A stretch of DNA of 64,000 bases, from the NCBI RefSeq assembly GCF_049985285.1, contig NZ_JBNIEU010000001.1, positions 1,240,001 to 1,304,000 of the forward strand, written 5' to 3'. The translations under genes were made by a program, and so were the position numbers. Under the pieces are notes generated by a model, which was not told the DNA's origin, made no database searches, and worked only from the letters and a program-made list of their open reading frames with translations. This document shows positions 7,690-16,956 of this stretch, in pieces. How positions within the stretch are numbered: the stretch's first letter is position 1; each line of letters starts with the position of its first letter. Origin of the DNA: Aestuariirhabdus sp049985285. GTDB lineage: Bacteria > Pseudomonadota > Gammaproteobacteria > Pseudomonadales > Aestuariirhabdaceae.

Positions 7690-9117
7690 ATGAAATTAAC
7701 CCTTCCTCGTTTTGACCAGGCGCGTGTACTGGTGATTGGCGACGTGATGCTGGATCGTTACTGGCATGGAGCCACTTCCCGCATCTCCCCGGAAGCACCG
7801 GTTCCGGTGGTCAAGGTCAATCAGGTCGAGGACCGGCCTGGGGGCGCGGGCAACGTAGCGCTCAATGTGGCCGCGTTGGGGGCTCCGGCATTTTTGGTGG
7901 CGCCCACGGGCGATGATGAAGCGGCAGCGGTGCTGCGCACGCGCCTCGAAGCGGCTGGTGTCTATTGTGATTTCGAAACGGTGGATGGAGATCCTACCAT
8001 CACCAAGCTGAGGGTGATCAGCCACAGCCAGCAGTTGATTCGACTCGACTTCGAAGAACCCTTCGAGCACCTGGATATTTCTGCCCTCACCCTGCGTTAC
8101 GGGGCGTTGCTGGCAAATGTCGACGTGGTCATTCTTTCTGATTACAGCAAGGGCGCGCTTCGCAACCATCAACAGCTGATCGCGATGGCACGGGAGGCCG
8201 GGGTGGCGGTGTTAGCCGATCCCAAGGGGCACGATTTTAGCCTGTACCGGGGAGCAACCCTGATCACCCCCAACCTGCATGAGTTTGAAGCGGTAGTGGG
8301 TCATTGCCGTGACGAGCAGACGCTGGTCGACAAGGGCGTTGAGCTATTGCGTGAGCTGGACCTGCAAGCCTTGCTGGTTACCCGTGGAGAGCACGGCATG
8401 ACCCTGTTGCGCGAGGGTGAGCCCGAACTCCACCTGCCGGCGAAGGCCCGGGAGGTTTACGATGTAACGGGGGCGGGAGATACCGTGATCTCGGTATTGG
8501 CGACGGCGCTGGCCGCCGGTGAGCGCATGCCCCAGGCGGTGGCGTTGGCCAATATTGCAGCTGGAGTTGTCGTGGGTAAGCTGGGGACCGCTGTAATCAG
8601 TGCGCCGGAGTTGCGCCGAGCGGTGCACAAGAGCCAGGGCTCGGAGCGAGGCGTGATGAGCGCCGACCAATTATTGGTTGCGGTGGAGGACGCCCGTGCC
8701 CATGGCGAAAAAATTGTCTTCACCAATGGCTGCTTCGATATTCTTCATGCGGGTCATGTTGGCTATCTGGAGCAGGCGCGCTCTCTGGGGGACCGCCTCA
8801 TTGTGGCGGTCAACAGCGATGCCTCGGTGAAGCGGCTGAAAGGCGAGGGCCGCCCGATTAATCCGGCGGAGCGCCGGATGGCTGTGCTGGCGGGGCTGGA
8901 GGCCGTGGACTGGTCGGTTTGTTTTGCCGAAGATACGCCAGAATCACTGTTGGCAATGATTCGCCCTGATGTGTTGGTCAAAGGGGGCGATTACGGTGTC
9001 GATGGCGTGGTCGGCGGCGATATCGTGCGTGAATACGGCGGCGAGGTGGCGGTGCTCGATTTCCTCGATAACTGCTCTACGACGGCGATCGTCAACAAAA
9101 TTCTCGATAAACCCTGA
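7690..9117 (+). CDS. hldE: bifunctional heptose 7-phosphate kinase / heptose 1-phosphate adenylyltransferase
   Basis: Makes ADP-D-glycero-D-manno-heptose precursor for LPS inner core. The 475-residue protein has an N-terminal ribokinase-type domain with GGAGNVALN near residue 55 and the anion-hole DVTGAGDT (about 257-264). A C-terminal cytidylyltransferase-like domain carries FTNGCFDILHAGH, whose HxGH ends near residue 356. The ATG at 7690 is chosen because MKLTLPRFDQARVLVIGDVM is the family N-terminus; the longer frame from 7666 lacks support. Length matches the E. coli enzyme (477). Confidence 0.96.
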   Translation: MKLTLPRFDQARVLVIGDVMLDRYWHGATSRISPEAPVPVVKVNQVEDRPGGAGNVALNVAALGAPAFLVAPTGDDEAAAVLRTRLEAAGVYCDFETVDGDPTITKLRVISHSQQLIRLDFEEPFEHLDISALTLRYGALLANVDVVILSDYSKGALRNHQQLIAMAREAGVAVLADPKGHDFSLYRGATLITPNLHEFEAVVGHCRDEQTLVDKGVELLRELDLQALLVTRGEHGMTLLREGEPELHLPAKAREVYDVTGAGDTVISVLATALAAGERMPQAVALANIAAGVVVGKLGTAVISAPELRRAVHKSQGSERGVMSADQLLVAVEDARAHGEKIVFTNGCFDILHAGHVGYLEQARSLGDRLIVAVNSDASVKRLKGEGRPINPAERRMAVLAGLEAVDWSVCFAEDTPESLLAMIRPDVLVKGGDYGVDGVVGGDIVREYGGEVAVLDFLDNCSTTAIVNKILDKP

Positions 9118-9144
9118 GCAAATGGGTGTCGTTGCTGGGATGTG

Positions 9145-10011
9145 TTAGCAGCAGGGATGGTAGTTGCTCAGGCGGATATTGTCGCTATTTACCCACACCC
9201 CCTGACGCGGGGCGAAATATTCGCTGAGCAGCAGTCTGTCGCCCCCCTCTGCAGGTAGAAGCAGGTCATCGCGTAGCTGGTAGAGCCCTCCGTCGAGCAG
9301 GTCGTATTCGTTGAGGGGGGCCAGCCATAAGGGTTCACGATACTCCCAATGGGTTTCCAGCATTTTTCCTGTAGGGGTCAGGCGCTCTTCCAGCTGCCAC
9401 AGAGTGAGCCCCCGGGGTAGCCGGTCGGGCAGCTCCAGGTCCCAGTGGAAAACCAATTGCACGCTACCGGTGGGCCGGTGCAAGTAGCACTCGCAGGCGC
9501 CCAGGCGCTCTCCTTGCCATAGAATGGGAGTGCCCTCGAATTCGCTGGATGCCTTCAGTATTGCCCTGTCGGACTGGTAGGCAAGCTGGCTGGAGTAAGG
9601 TCGTGGTAGTGCGCTGTTGCCGCGTAACAGGGGCAGTAACCCCTCGGGGGTCTGCAGTAATAGCTCTTCGCACAGTTCCTGTTCGAGTGCTCGCCACGGG
9701 GCGCCTAAATGGTCGCAGTCCACGTAACCCGAGGGTAACTTCAGTACCTCGTCGGCCCGGTCATGGCGTTGCTGATGCACCATCATCAGGTAGCGTTGCC
9801 CTTGCCAATGCACACGGATAAAACCGGATACCCCAAGGTGGGTAGCAACAAACGCCGTACCCTGCTGCCGGGGTGGTTGTGCCCGCTGGCGCAGCAGCTC
9901 GGCAAAGCCGAAGGGCGGTTGGCATGGGCTAAGGGAGATACCGCCAGTCTTTAGGGTGACGCGGATGTTTCGTGTCTTGAATCTGTCGGCAGGGTGTTGG
10001 CTGAGCAACAC
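9145..10011 (-). CDS. Nudix-hydrolase-like protein with degenerate box
   Basis: A 288-residue protein starting at GTG (10011), with no nearby ATG. Residues around 60-125 look like a Nudix domain. QELCEEL (111-117) matches the REUxEE core but has glutamine instead of arginine, the following glycine is absent, and the distance to the preceding glycine is unusual. The three core glutamates are kept, so metal binding is possible. The C-terminal half (after about 150) is not recognised. It is the third gene of a minus-strand operon after an FAD oxidoreductase and an aldo-keto reductase, 3 bases after the latter's stop. Substrate unknown. Confidence 0.6.
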   Translation of the reverse strand: MLLSQHPADRFKTRNIRVTLKTGGISLSPCQPPFGFAELLRQRAQPPRQQGTAFVATHLGVSGFIRVHWQGQRYLMMVHQQRHDRADEVLKLPSGYVDCDHLGAPWRALEQELCEELLLQTPEGLLPLLRGNSALPRPYSSQLAYQSDRAILKASSEFEGTPILWQGERLGACECYLHRPTGSVQLVFHWDLELPDRLPRGLTLWQLEERLTPTGKMLETHWEYREPLWLAPLNEYDLLDGGLYQLRDDLLLPAEGGDRLLLSEYFAPRQGVWVNSDNIRLSNYHPCC

Positions 10012-10014
10012 GGT

Positions 10015-10800
10015 TTAGCGCCCCAGTGCGCTCAGTGCAGCGTGAAGATTGCTGCGCAGGTGGTGCGCATTGATCGTGCCGACGATGGCGCTGCCGACCC
10101 CGGGGCGGGAGAAGACAAACTTCATGCTCCGGGCGACGGGATCCTCTCCCTGTTGGCACAGGTGACCGCTGGCCAACGCCTTTTTAATCAGAATGCCTTT
10201 GTTGTTGGCGTGGGCGTAGTCGATCACCTCCGCTTCCTGCTGCTGGTTGAGATTGTAGGTGACCATCGCGCAATCGCTTTGCTGCAGGGCGGCGATGCCC
10301 CCTGCGACGGTCTTGCTGGAGATGCCAGTGGCGCGAATCAAACCCTGCTGCTTGAGTTCGTTTAACACCTCCAGCGTGCCATAACGTTGCACGATATCCA
10401 GGTCATTACCGTCGGAATGCACCAGCACCAGATCGAGATAGTCGGTATTGAGTCGTTGCAGGCTGCGTTCGATGCTGAAGCGGGTGTATTCCGGGGTAAA
10501 ATCGTAATGAGAGGCCCCGTTGTCAAACTCCTCACCCACCTTGGTACAGATGACCCAGCGTTGGCGCTGTCCGGCAAGCAGGGTACCAAGGCGCTCTTCA
10601 CTGTTGCCGTAGGCGGGGGCGGTATCGATCAGGTTGATGCCCAGCTCGGCCGCCAGGTTGATCAGTGCCAGCGCCTGCCGATCATCGGGGATTTTGAAGT
10701 CACTGGGGTATTTAACACCCTTATTGCGGCCCAGCTTGACGGTGCCAAACCCGAGGGGCGTCACCTCGACCCCGGTATCGGCGATGGGGGTAGTGATCAT
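10015..10800 (-). CDS. aldo/keto reductase family protein
   Basis: A 261-residue NADPH-dependent oxidoreductase with the complete AKR tetrad: D59 and Y64 in IDTAPAYGNSEERLG, K87 in CTKVGE and H128 in LVLVHSDG. The cofactor end is seen as SRPGVGSAIVGT near the C-terminus. It is slightly shorter than many family members. The ATG at 10800 overlaps the stop of the upstream FAD oxidoreductase by 4 bases, so the two are co-translated. The natural substrate cannot be deduced; in Pseudomonas a similar pair lies near waaA (from memory). Confidence 0.9.
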   Translation of the reverse strand: MITTPIADTGVEVTPLGFGTVKLGRNKGVKYPSDFKIPDDRQALALINLAAELGINLIDTAPAYGNSEERLGTLLAGQRQRWVICTKVGEEFDNGASHYDFTPEYTRFSIERSLQRLNTDYLDLVLVHSDGNDLDIVQRYGTLEVLNELKQQGLIRATGISSKTVAGGIAALQQSDCAMVTYNLNQQQEAEVIDYAHANNKGILIKKALASGHLCQQGEDPVARSMKFVFSRPGVGSAIVGTINAHHLRSNLHAALSALGR

Positions 10801-11996
10801 GCAAAGGCCTCGTGCCAGAAGGGTTTCCCTATAAGGGGGTGGGGTAAAGCGCTGGCGGCGGCCGGTTGCGGCGTTTGGGGTTTGACCCCCTGCTGCTGTA
10901 ACTGTTTCAGGACCTCATCGCTCAGGTTGGGGGCCAGAGCCAGTTTGGTGGGCCAGGTAACGATACTGTTATAAAGGTTCTTGCAGTAGGCCGCATCGGG
11001 TCGCAGCAGGTTGCTCTGGCGCGGCTCGGCGCGGTCGACCCGCAATGTGCCCCACTCGGCGGCGGCAAAGTCGATCCAGGGCATAAGCTGGTGCAGCTCT
11101 TGCTGGCACACCGCTATCTGCTCATGGCGATCGCGTTTTACCCCGGTTTCTGCGGGCTCGCCACCGATGTACCAGATCCAGTTGCCATCGCCATCGGGGT
11201 GGCTGGTGATGGTAAGGCGAGGAACGGTACTGGTGCCAATGCAGTGGGCAAACAGGGGGTGTGCCCCCGGCACCCTGACCATTCCCATGTGCAGGGGACG
11301 TAGTTGCATCTGTGGCCCTTCGACCCCCCAGCGCTGAATTAGGTCGGCCGTGCCGGCACCAGCCGTGAACACGTAGCGCCGCGCGCGCAGGGTTGTGCGC
11401 TGGCCTTTATGCTCCATCGTAATGGAGTTAATCTTGCCATCGGCGTCGCTATGGATCTGGCTATGGTTCCAGTCGACGGCAAGGGTGCGATCCTCCAACC
11501 CCTCAACCAGCGCCGAGACCACGCTGGGAACGTCGAGCACAAACTCCTTGAGCTGGTAGAGGGTACCGCGAAAAGCGGGGTCCTGGAAAAAAGCGGGGTA
11601 CTGCTTCGGCTTGAGCTGGTCGACTCGTCCCCTGAGCGCCTTGCTGGCAAAGAAGGTGGTGAGCTTCGATCCCAGTCCGGCGCTGGACCACATGTAGTGG
11701 TGGGGGCTGAGCACCGTTGCCGCCGACAGATCGACTTCACCATTACCGGCAAGGCACGCTTGCCAGCGTTGGGGCATACCCGCGATGCACTCGGAGGCAC
11801 TGGTGAGACTTCCCGATAAGGCATACTTGGTGCCGCCGTGGATGATGCCCTGGGACTTGATCGTTTGTCCGCCTCCAAGGGTTCCGTTCTCCAGCAGTAG
11901 CGTAGAGTACCCCAGGGAGCTGAGACGCCGGAATAGCCAGAGGCCGGCGATGCCTCCGCCCAGGATAGCGATGTCCGTGTCCAGATCGTGTGTCAT
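10797..11996 (-). CDS. FAD-dependent oxidoreductase (DAO family)
   Basis: A 399-residue flavoprotein with the dinucleotide-binding ILGGGIAGLW (residues 11-20) at the N-terminus, GGGQTIKSQGIIHGG typical of the glycine-oxidase/glycerol-3-phosphate dehydrogenase fold near residue 42-56, and a substrate domain in the middle. No membrane segment. First gene of a three-gene operon with the aldo-keto reductase and Nudix-like gene, divergent from waaA. Substrate not identifiable from sequence. Confidence 0.85.
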   Translation of the reverse strand: MTHDLDTDIAILGGGIAGLWLFRRLSSLGYSTLLLENGTLGGGQTIKSQGIIHGGTKYALSGSLTSASECIAGMPQRWQACLAGNGEVDLSAATVLSPHHYMWSSAGLGSKLTTFFASKALRGRVDQLKPKQYPAFFQDPAFRGTLYQLKEFVLDVPSVVSALVEGLEDRTLAVDWNHSQIHSDADGKINSITMEHKGQRTTLRARRYVFTAGAGTADLIQRWGVEGPQMQLRPLHMGMVRVPGAHPLFAHCIGTSTVPRLTITSHPDGDGNWIWYIGGEPAETGVKRDRHEQIAVCQQELHQLMPWIDFAAAEWGTLRVDRAEPRQSNLLRPDAAYCKNLYNSIVTWPTKLALAPNLSDEVLKQLQQQGVKPQTPQPAAASALPHPLIGKPFWHEAFA

Positions 11997-12085
11997 GCTG
12001 TGCTCGTCAACCCAATAAGGCCCACAGTATACGGTGACCCTGCGCTGAGGTCACCGGCGGGGGCTCATTTGCGCTGCCAACAGGG

Positions 12086-12091
12086 TATAAT
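12086..12091 (+). promoter_or_regulatory. candidate -10 box for waaA
   Basis: A consensus TATAAT lies 31 bases before the waaA ATG, in the space divergent from the FAD oxidoreductase. No matching -35 hexamer at 16-18 bases was seen. Confidence 0.4.
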
Positions 12092-12122
12092 CGCGGCTCC
12101 CTTTGACGCCTGTTTACCCATT

Positions 12123-13430
12123 ATGTTGAATCGCTTTAGCTACAGTCTGCTGTTTTATCTGCTGCTCCCGTTGGTGATGCTGCGCTTGTTGTATCGGGCC
12201 TGGCGCGCACCGGCTTATGCCCGGCGCTGGCGCGAACGTTTCGGTTGGTTTGACGCATCTTGTCTGCAGGGTAAGGCGGTGATCTGGGTGCACAGCGTCT
12301 CGGTGGGGGAATCCATAGCGGCGGCGCCGCTGGTGAGAGGGCTGCAGCAGCAATACCCGGGGCATCAATTGGTGGTCACCACCATGACACCGACCGGGTC
12401 GGAGCGGGTGAAAGCGATCTATGGTGAAAGCGTATTCCATGTTTATGCCCCCTATGATTTGCCGGGCTCGGTGGCTCGCTTTTTACGCCGCACCCGACCG
12501 CAGCTGGCGATTATTATGGAAACGGAGCTGTGGCCGAATACGGTTGCGGCCTGTCATGGGCAGAATATTCCTGTATTGCTGGCCAATGCCCGGTTATCTG
12601 AGCGCAGTGCTCGGGGCTACGGTCGTTTTCCCGCGTTGGTTGGCCCCATGTTGCAGGCGCTGAGTGGGATTGCGGCACAGAGCGAAGAGGCAGCGGCCCG
12701 GTTTCGATCCTTGGGCGTCGAGGCGGCCCGGGTATGGGTTACCGGTAGCCTAAAATTCGACCTGCCGGTAGACGCGTCGGTACGCCAGCAGGGTGTCGAG
12801 TTGCGTAAGCAGTGGCTGCAACAGCAGGCCAATGGAACACGGGTAGTGGTTGCCGCCAGTACCCACCAGGGTGAGGATGAGCAGGTACTGAGCGCGGTCG
12901 CTCAGCTGGAAACACCGCCCCTGTTAGTGTTGGTTCCCAGGCATCCGGAGCGGTTTTCATCGGTCGCAGAGCTACTTGAAAAGCGCGGACTGGTTTTCGC
13001 CCGCCGCAGCCTCGGGCAGCAGGTTGTTGGCGATACCCGGGTAGTGCTGGCCGACACCATGGGCGAGATGCTGGCCTTTTTGGGGGCTGCAGACGTCGCC
13101 TTTATTGGAGGGAGTCTGGTGCCGACCGGCGGGCACAATATGCTGGAAGCGTCGGCGCTGGGTGTGCCGGTAGTGAGCGGTCCACACCTGTTTAATTTCA
13201 AGGAGATTAGCGACCAGCTGCTGGCTGCAGGTGCGATGCTGGTGGTGAATGATGCCGCCGAGCTAAGTGTGAAGCTGGGTGTCCTGTTAGGCGATGAGCC
13301 TGAGCGGCAACGCATGGGGGCGGCGGGAATCGAAGTGGTTGAGAAAAATAAGGGGGCGCTGCAGCGCCAGCTGGAAATTAGCGGGCGGCTGCTCGAGGGG
13401 CAACGCCCGCCATTTGATGATTACAGCTGA
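12123..13430 (+). CDS. waaA: 3-deoxy-D-manno-octulosonic acid (Kdo) transferase
   Basis: Transfers Kdo from CMP-Kdo to lipid IVA at the cytoplasmic face of the inner membrane. The ATG at 12123 gives 435 residues and starts with the family's single N-terminal anchor (SYSLLFYLLLPLVMLRLLYR). The N-terminal GT-B half shows HSVSVGES, TMTPTGSER and METELWPN; the C-terminal half shows GGSLVPTGGHNMLE and VVSGPHLFNF. All are diagnostic. The frame is open upstream to 11988, but that would run into the divergent gene. Its last 10 bases overlap the convergent tolC end. Confidence 0.96.
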   Translation: MLNRFSYSLLFYLLLPLVMLRLLYRAWRAPAYARRWRERFGWFDASCLQGKAVIWVHSVSVGESIAAAPLVRGLQQQYPGHQLVVTTMTPTGSERVKAIYGESVFHVYAPYDLPGSVARFLRRTRPQLAIIMETELWPNTVAACHGQNIPVLLANARLSERSARGYGRFPALVGPMLQALSGIAAQSEEAAARFRSLGVEAARVWVTGSLKFDLPVDASVRQQGVELRKQWLQQQANGTRVVVAASTHQGEDEQVLSAVAQLETPPLLVLVPRHPERFSSVAELLEKRGLVFARRSLGQQVVGDTRVVLADTMGEMLAFLGAADVAFIGGSLVPTGGHNMLEASALGVPVVSGPHLFNFKEISDQLLAAGAMLVVNDAAELSVKLGVLLGDEPERQRMGAAGIEVVEKNKGALQRQLEISGRLLEGQRPPFDDYS

Positions 13431-14803
13431 GGCAGCAGCTCAGTACTGGTTTTGCTGATCCACTGGTTGAGGTCGGTCAGGTCCTGGGGGCTGAGCGTAC
13501 CGGCCTCGCGCTTGAGGCTGAGGGTGTTGAGTAGGTAGTCGTAGCGGGCGTTGAGGTAATCCCGCTGCGAGGCGTAGAGATTCCGCTGCGCATTGAGTAC
13601 ATCGACGATATTTCGAGACCCTACTTCATAGCCACTTTCGGTTGCATCCAGTGCACTTTGGGTGGAGATAATACCCAGCGCCCGTGCCGAAATACGTTCT
13701 ACGTCGGCGGTTACGGTGCTATAGAGGTTGCGAGTGCGCTGGCTGGTCTGGCGGTTGAGGGAATCCAGTCGGTCCTGGGCCTCTTGCAGACGATAAGTAG
13801 ATTCGCGGACCCGTGAGCTGGTACCCCCACCGCTGTAAATCGGAACGCTGAGTTGCAAGCCGTAGTATTGGGAATCCTCTTTTCCAGCGAAGCCCGTCGC
13901 CGTCAGCGTTGGGTCGCCTGTGACGCTGTGAGAAAAGCGGGCGACGGCATCCACGGTGGGTGCGTGTCCGGATTTTGAAAGCTTCAGTGTCTCCTGGGTT
14001 GCCCGCACCGCTTCACGCGCAGCGTGAATGCTCAGGTTTTGTGTCAGGGATGTTTTGACCCACTCCTCCTTTACTGCCGGGGTAGGGTTGACGACCGGCA
14101 TATCCTTATTCAGGCTGCCGATCTTACGATGCTCCTGCTTGGTCAGGGTGCGCAGCCGCTCCAGGCTGACCTCCACATTATTTTCAGCCACGATACGGTT
14201 AACCCGGGCGTTGTCATAGACAGCCTGCGCCTCATGGACATCGGTCTGGGCAATCAGGCCGACTTCGAAACGTTGCTGCGCTTGCTCTAGCTGGCGCTTG
14301 AAAGCCTTCTCTTCCGAGACCGTAGTTGTGAGGGTGTCTTCTGCGCGTAACACCCCAAAATACGCATCGGCAACCCGCAGGATAAGGTCTTGCTGGGTAA
14401 CGCTGAACTCCGCTTTTGCCTGCTCGGAAAGTGCCTGTGCGCGGGTGTAGGTAAACCATCGCTCGAGGCGAAAAACCGGTTGCACCAGTTGGGCTGCCCA
14501 ACCGTGCTCGTTATAGCTCCGGGTCCTGTTAAAGCTGGATGCCGAAGTGGAGGCGAGATTTCGGTCGGTGGCCGAGGCGGTCGACGCATCTAGGGAGATG
14601 TTGGGTAACAAACCTGCTAGCCCTTGGCTAGGCAGCTCTTCGTTTGCGCTCAGTGAGGCCCCTGCGGCCGCGAGTTCAGCATCGTTGGCCACTGCCTGTT
14701 GGTAGATCTCTAGCAGGTCAGCTGGATCCTGCTGTGCATACAGTGGCGCGGCCAGTGTTGCGAGGCCGATGAACAGATAACCCGATAAGTGTTTTAAAGC
14801 CAT
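13421..14803 (-). CDS. tolC: TolC-family outer membrane channel protein
   Basis: Outer-membrane/periplasmic tunnel for type I secretion and RND efflux. From ATG 14803 the protein has 460 residues with a signal peptide (hydrophobic core YLFIGLATLAAPLYA, cleavage likely after residue 22-23). Two structural repeats of long heptad-rich helices follow (roughly 60-220 and 270-430), typical of the TolC barrel. The upstream extension to 14899 would precede the signal peptide and is rejected. It is divergent from thiC across a 274-base leader, the same pairing as in Pseudomonas. Confidence 0.93.
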   Translation of the reverse strand: MALKHLSGYLFIGLATLAAPLYAQQDPADLLEIYQQAVANDAELAAAGASLSANEELPSQGLAGLLPNISLDASTASATDRNLASTSASSFNRTRSYNEHGWAAQLVQPVFRLERWFTYTRAQALSEQAKAEFSVTQQDLILRVADAYFGVLRAEDTLTTTVSEEKAFKRQLEQAQQRFEVGLIAQTDVHEAQAVYDNARVNRIVAENNVEVSLERLRTLTKQEHRKIGSLNKDMPVVNPTPAVKEEWVKTSLTQNLSIHAAREAVRATQETLKLSKSGHAPTVDAVARFSHSVTGDPTLTATGFAGKEDSQYYGLQLSVPIYSGGGTSSRVRESTYRLQEAQDRLDSLNRQTSQRTRNLYSTVTADVERISARALGIISTQSALDATESGYEVGSRNIVDVLNAQRNLYASQRDYLNARYDYLLNTLSLKREAGTLSPQDLTDLNQWISKTSTELLPQL

Positions 14804-14910
14804 GATTTGTGCTGTTCCCTGTTTGTTGAACCAGCGACGTGCCGCTAACCGGCGCCGCATACAATACAACCTGCCTTTTGATTTAACCCAGTGTAACAAA
14901 ACGAGTTGGG

Positions 14911-14970
14911 GTGGGAGTATAAAATATCCCGCTACTCAGTATATAGTAGCCCACTCTATATTTTATCCCC
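14911..14970. repeat. nested inverted repeat between tolC and thiC
   Basis: An outer arm ATAAAATAT (14919-14927) pairs perfectly with ATATTTTAT (14958-14966). GGG on the left (14913-14915) and CCCC on the right (14967-14970) can extend it with small bulges. Inside it, GCTACT (14931-14936) pairs with AGTAGC (14945-14950). The result is a two-tier stem-loop, possibly a divergent regulatory site or a transcript structure for either gene. Confidence 0.6.
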
Positions 14971-15077
14971 GCACCCTCAGCTTAATGCTGGCGAGCAGAG
15001 TTTCAGCCGTGCGGGAGCACCCCTCAGGCGTATGCTGATATACGTCAACCTGACCCAGATTTAGATAAGGCCTAACA
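14971..15077 (+). promoter_or_regulatory. thiC leader with weak THI-box-like elements
   Basis: thiC transcripts usually carry a TPP riboswitch. This leader holds, in the right order, CGGGAGCA, GCTGATA (compare GCTGAGA), AACCTGA and AGATAA. These resemble parts of the THI box, but the closing helix with its GCGnAGGGA end is not visible. Either the aptamer is divergent or the resemblance is chance. Confidence 0.25.
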
Positions 15078-16955
15078 ATGAACAAACCTGCAGATGAATT
15101 ATTGAGCGAAACGGCTAGGGTTGACGGCGCATCGGTTAAGCCGTTTCCCAATTCCCGCAAGATTTATGTGGAGGGAAGCCGAGCGACTATTCGGGTACCG
15201 ATGCGGGAGATCTCTCTCGCCGATACCTCAACGGATCTCGGTGGCGAGCCCAATGCTCCGGTGATGGTGTATGACACATCGGGTCCCTATTCTGATCCGC
15301 ACGTATCGATCGACATTCGCAAGGGACTGGCCGGGGTGCGTGATAGCTGGATTCTGGAGCGGGCCGACACCGAAGTGCTGCCTGCATCGAGTTCCGAGTT
15401 CGCGCTTCAGCGTGAGGAGGATGATGGGTTAAAGAGCCTGCGTTTCGCCCTGCAGCGCAAACCTCGCCGAGCGTTGGCCGGGAAAAATGTGACCCAGTTG
15501 CATTACGCCCGTCAGGGAATCATTACGCCCGAAATGGAGTTTGTGGCGATCCGCGAAAATATGAAACTGGAGGAAGCTCGTGCCCAGGGGGCGCTGGAAC
15601 AGCATCCCGGCCAGTCATTTGGAGCCGCTATTCCCCAACAGGTCACCCCCGAGTTTGTCCGTGAGGAGATCGCACGCGGACGCGCCATTATTCCGGCCAA
15701 CATTAATCACCCGGAGCTTGAGCCCATGATCATCGGGCGTAATTTCTTGGTGAAGATAAACGGCAATATCGGCAACAGTGCGCTGGGCTCTTCGATCGAA
15801 GAGGAGGTCGCCAAACTGACCTGGGGTATTCGCTGGGGTTCGGACACGGTCATGGACCTTTCTACCGGGAAGAATATCCACGAAACCCGTGAGTGGATTG
15901 TACGCAACTCACCGGTGCCGATCGGTACAGTACCCATCTATCAGGCGTTGGAGAAAGTGAATGGCATCGCTGAAGACCTGACCTGGGAGGTGTTTCGTGA
16001 CACCTTGATCGAGCAGGCCGAGCAGGGAGTGGACTACTTCACGATCCATGCCGGCGTGCTGCTGCGCCATGTGCCGATGACCGCCAAGCGGGTGACCGGC
16101 ATCGTATCCCGTGGGGGCTCGATTATGGCCAAGTGGTGTCTGGCGCACCACAAAGAGAATTTTCTCTACTCTCACTTCGAAGAGATCTGCGAAATCATGA
16201 AGGCTTACGACGTCTCATTTTCGCTGGGCGACGGTTTGCGCCCCGGATCCATCGCTGATGCCAACGATGAGGCCCAGTTTGGCGAGCTGGAGGTGCTGGG
16301 CGAGCTCACCAAAATCGCCTGGAAGCACGATGTGCAAGTGATTATTGAAGGCCCGGGCCATATCCCGATGCACATGATCAAGGAGAATATGGACAAGCAG
16401 CTGAAGGAGTGCGATGAGGCGCCTTTCTATACGCTTGGGCCGCTAACGACCGACATCGCCCCCGGCTACGACCATATTACGTCCGGTATCGGTGCCGCGA
16501 TGATTGGATGGTATGGGTGCGCAATGCTTTGTTACGTTACCCCCAAAGAGCACCTTGGGTTGCCCAATAAAGATGATGTAAAAGAGGGTATTATTACCTA
16601 TAAGATTGCAGCCCACGCCGCAGATCTGGCGAAAGGCCATCCGGGCGCCCAAATTCGCGACAACGCGATGTCCAAGGCTCGTTTTGAGTTCCGCTGGGAA
16701 GACCAGTTTAACCTCGGTCTCGATCCGGATACGGCGCGTGAATATCACGACGAAACCCTGCCCAAGGAATCGGCGAAGGTTGCCCATTTTTGTTCTATGT
16801 GCGGACCCAAATTCTGCTCCATGAAGATCAGTCAGGAGGTGCGCCAGCTGGACGATAATCAAATAGCTGCCATCAACCTCGAAGCCGATAAGGGGATGCA
16901 GGAGAAATCTGAGCAGTTTAAACAGCAGGGATCGGAGATCTACCAAAAGGTGTAA
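15078..16955 (+). CDS. thiC: phosphomethylpyrimidine synthase
   Basis: Radical SAM enzyme that rearranges aminoimidazole ribotide to HMP phosphate in thiamine synthesis. The 625-residue protein has the conserved N-terminal domain, and near the C-terminus the [4Fe-4S] motif C572-x2-C575-x4-C580 (CSMCGPKFC). Length is normal for bacterial ThiC. It starts at ATG 15078 and is followed after one base by the DUF1249 gene. Likely thiamine-regulated, though the leader has only weak riboswitch features. Confidence 0.96.
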   Translation: MNKPADELLSETARVDGASVKPFPNSRKIYVEGSRATIRVPMREISLADTSTDLGGEPNAPVMVYDTSGPYSDPHVSIDIRKGLAGVRDSWILERADTEVLPASSSEFALQREEDDGLKSLRFALQRKPRRALAGKNVTQLHYARQGIITPEMEFVAIRENMKLEEARAQGALEQHPGQSFGAAIPQQVTPEFVREEIARGRAIIPANINHPELEPMIIGRNFLVKINGNIGNSALGSSIEEEVAKLTWGIRWGSDTVMDLSTGKNIHETREWIVRNSPVPIGTVPIYQALEKVNGIAEDLTWEVFRDTLIEQAEQGVDYFTIHAGVLLRHVPMTAKRVTGIVSRGGSIMAKWCLAHHKENFLYSHFEEICEIMKAYDVSFSLGDGLRPGSIADANDEAQFGELEVLGELTKIAWKHDVQVIIEGPGHIPMHMIKENMDKQLKECDEAPFYTLGPLTTDIAPGYDHITSGIGAAMIGWYGCAMLCYVTPKEHLGLPNKDDVKEGIITYKIAAHAADLAKGHPGAQIRDNAMSKARFEFRWEDQFNLGLDPDTAREYHDETLPKESAKVAHFCSMCGPKFCSMKISQEVRQLDDNQIAAINLEADKGMQEKSEQFKQQGSEIYQKV

Positions 16956-16956
16956 T

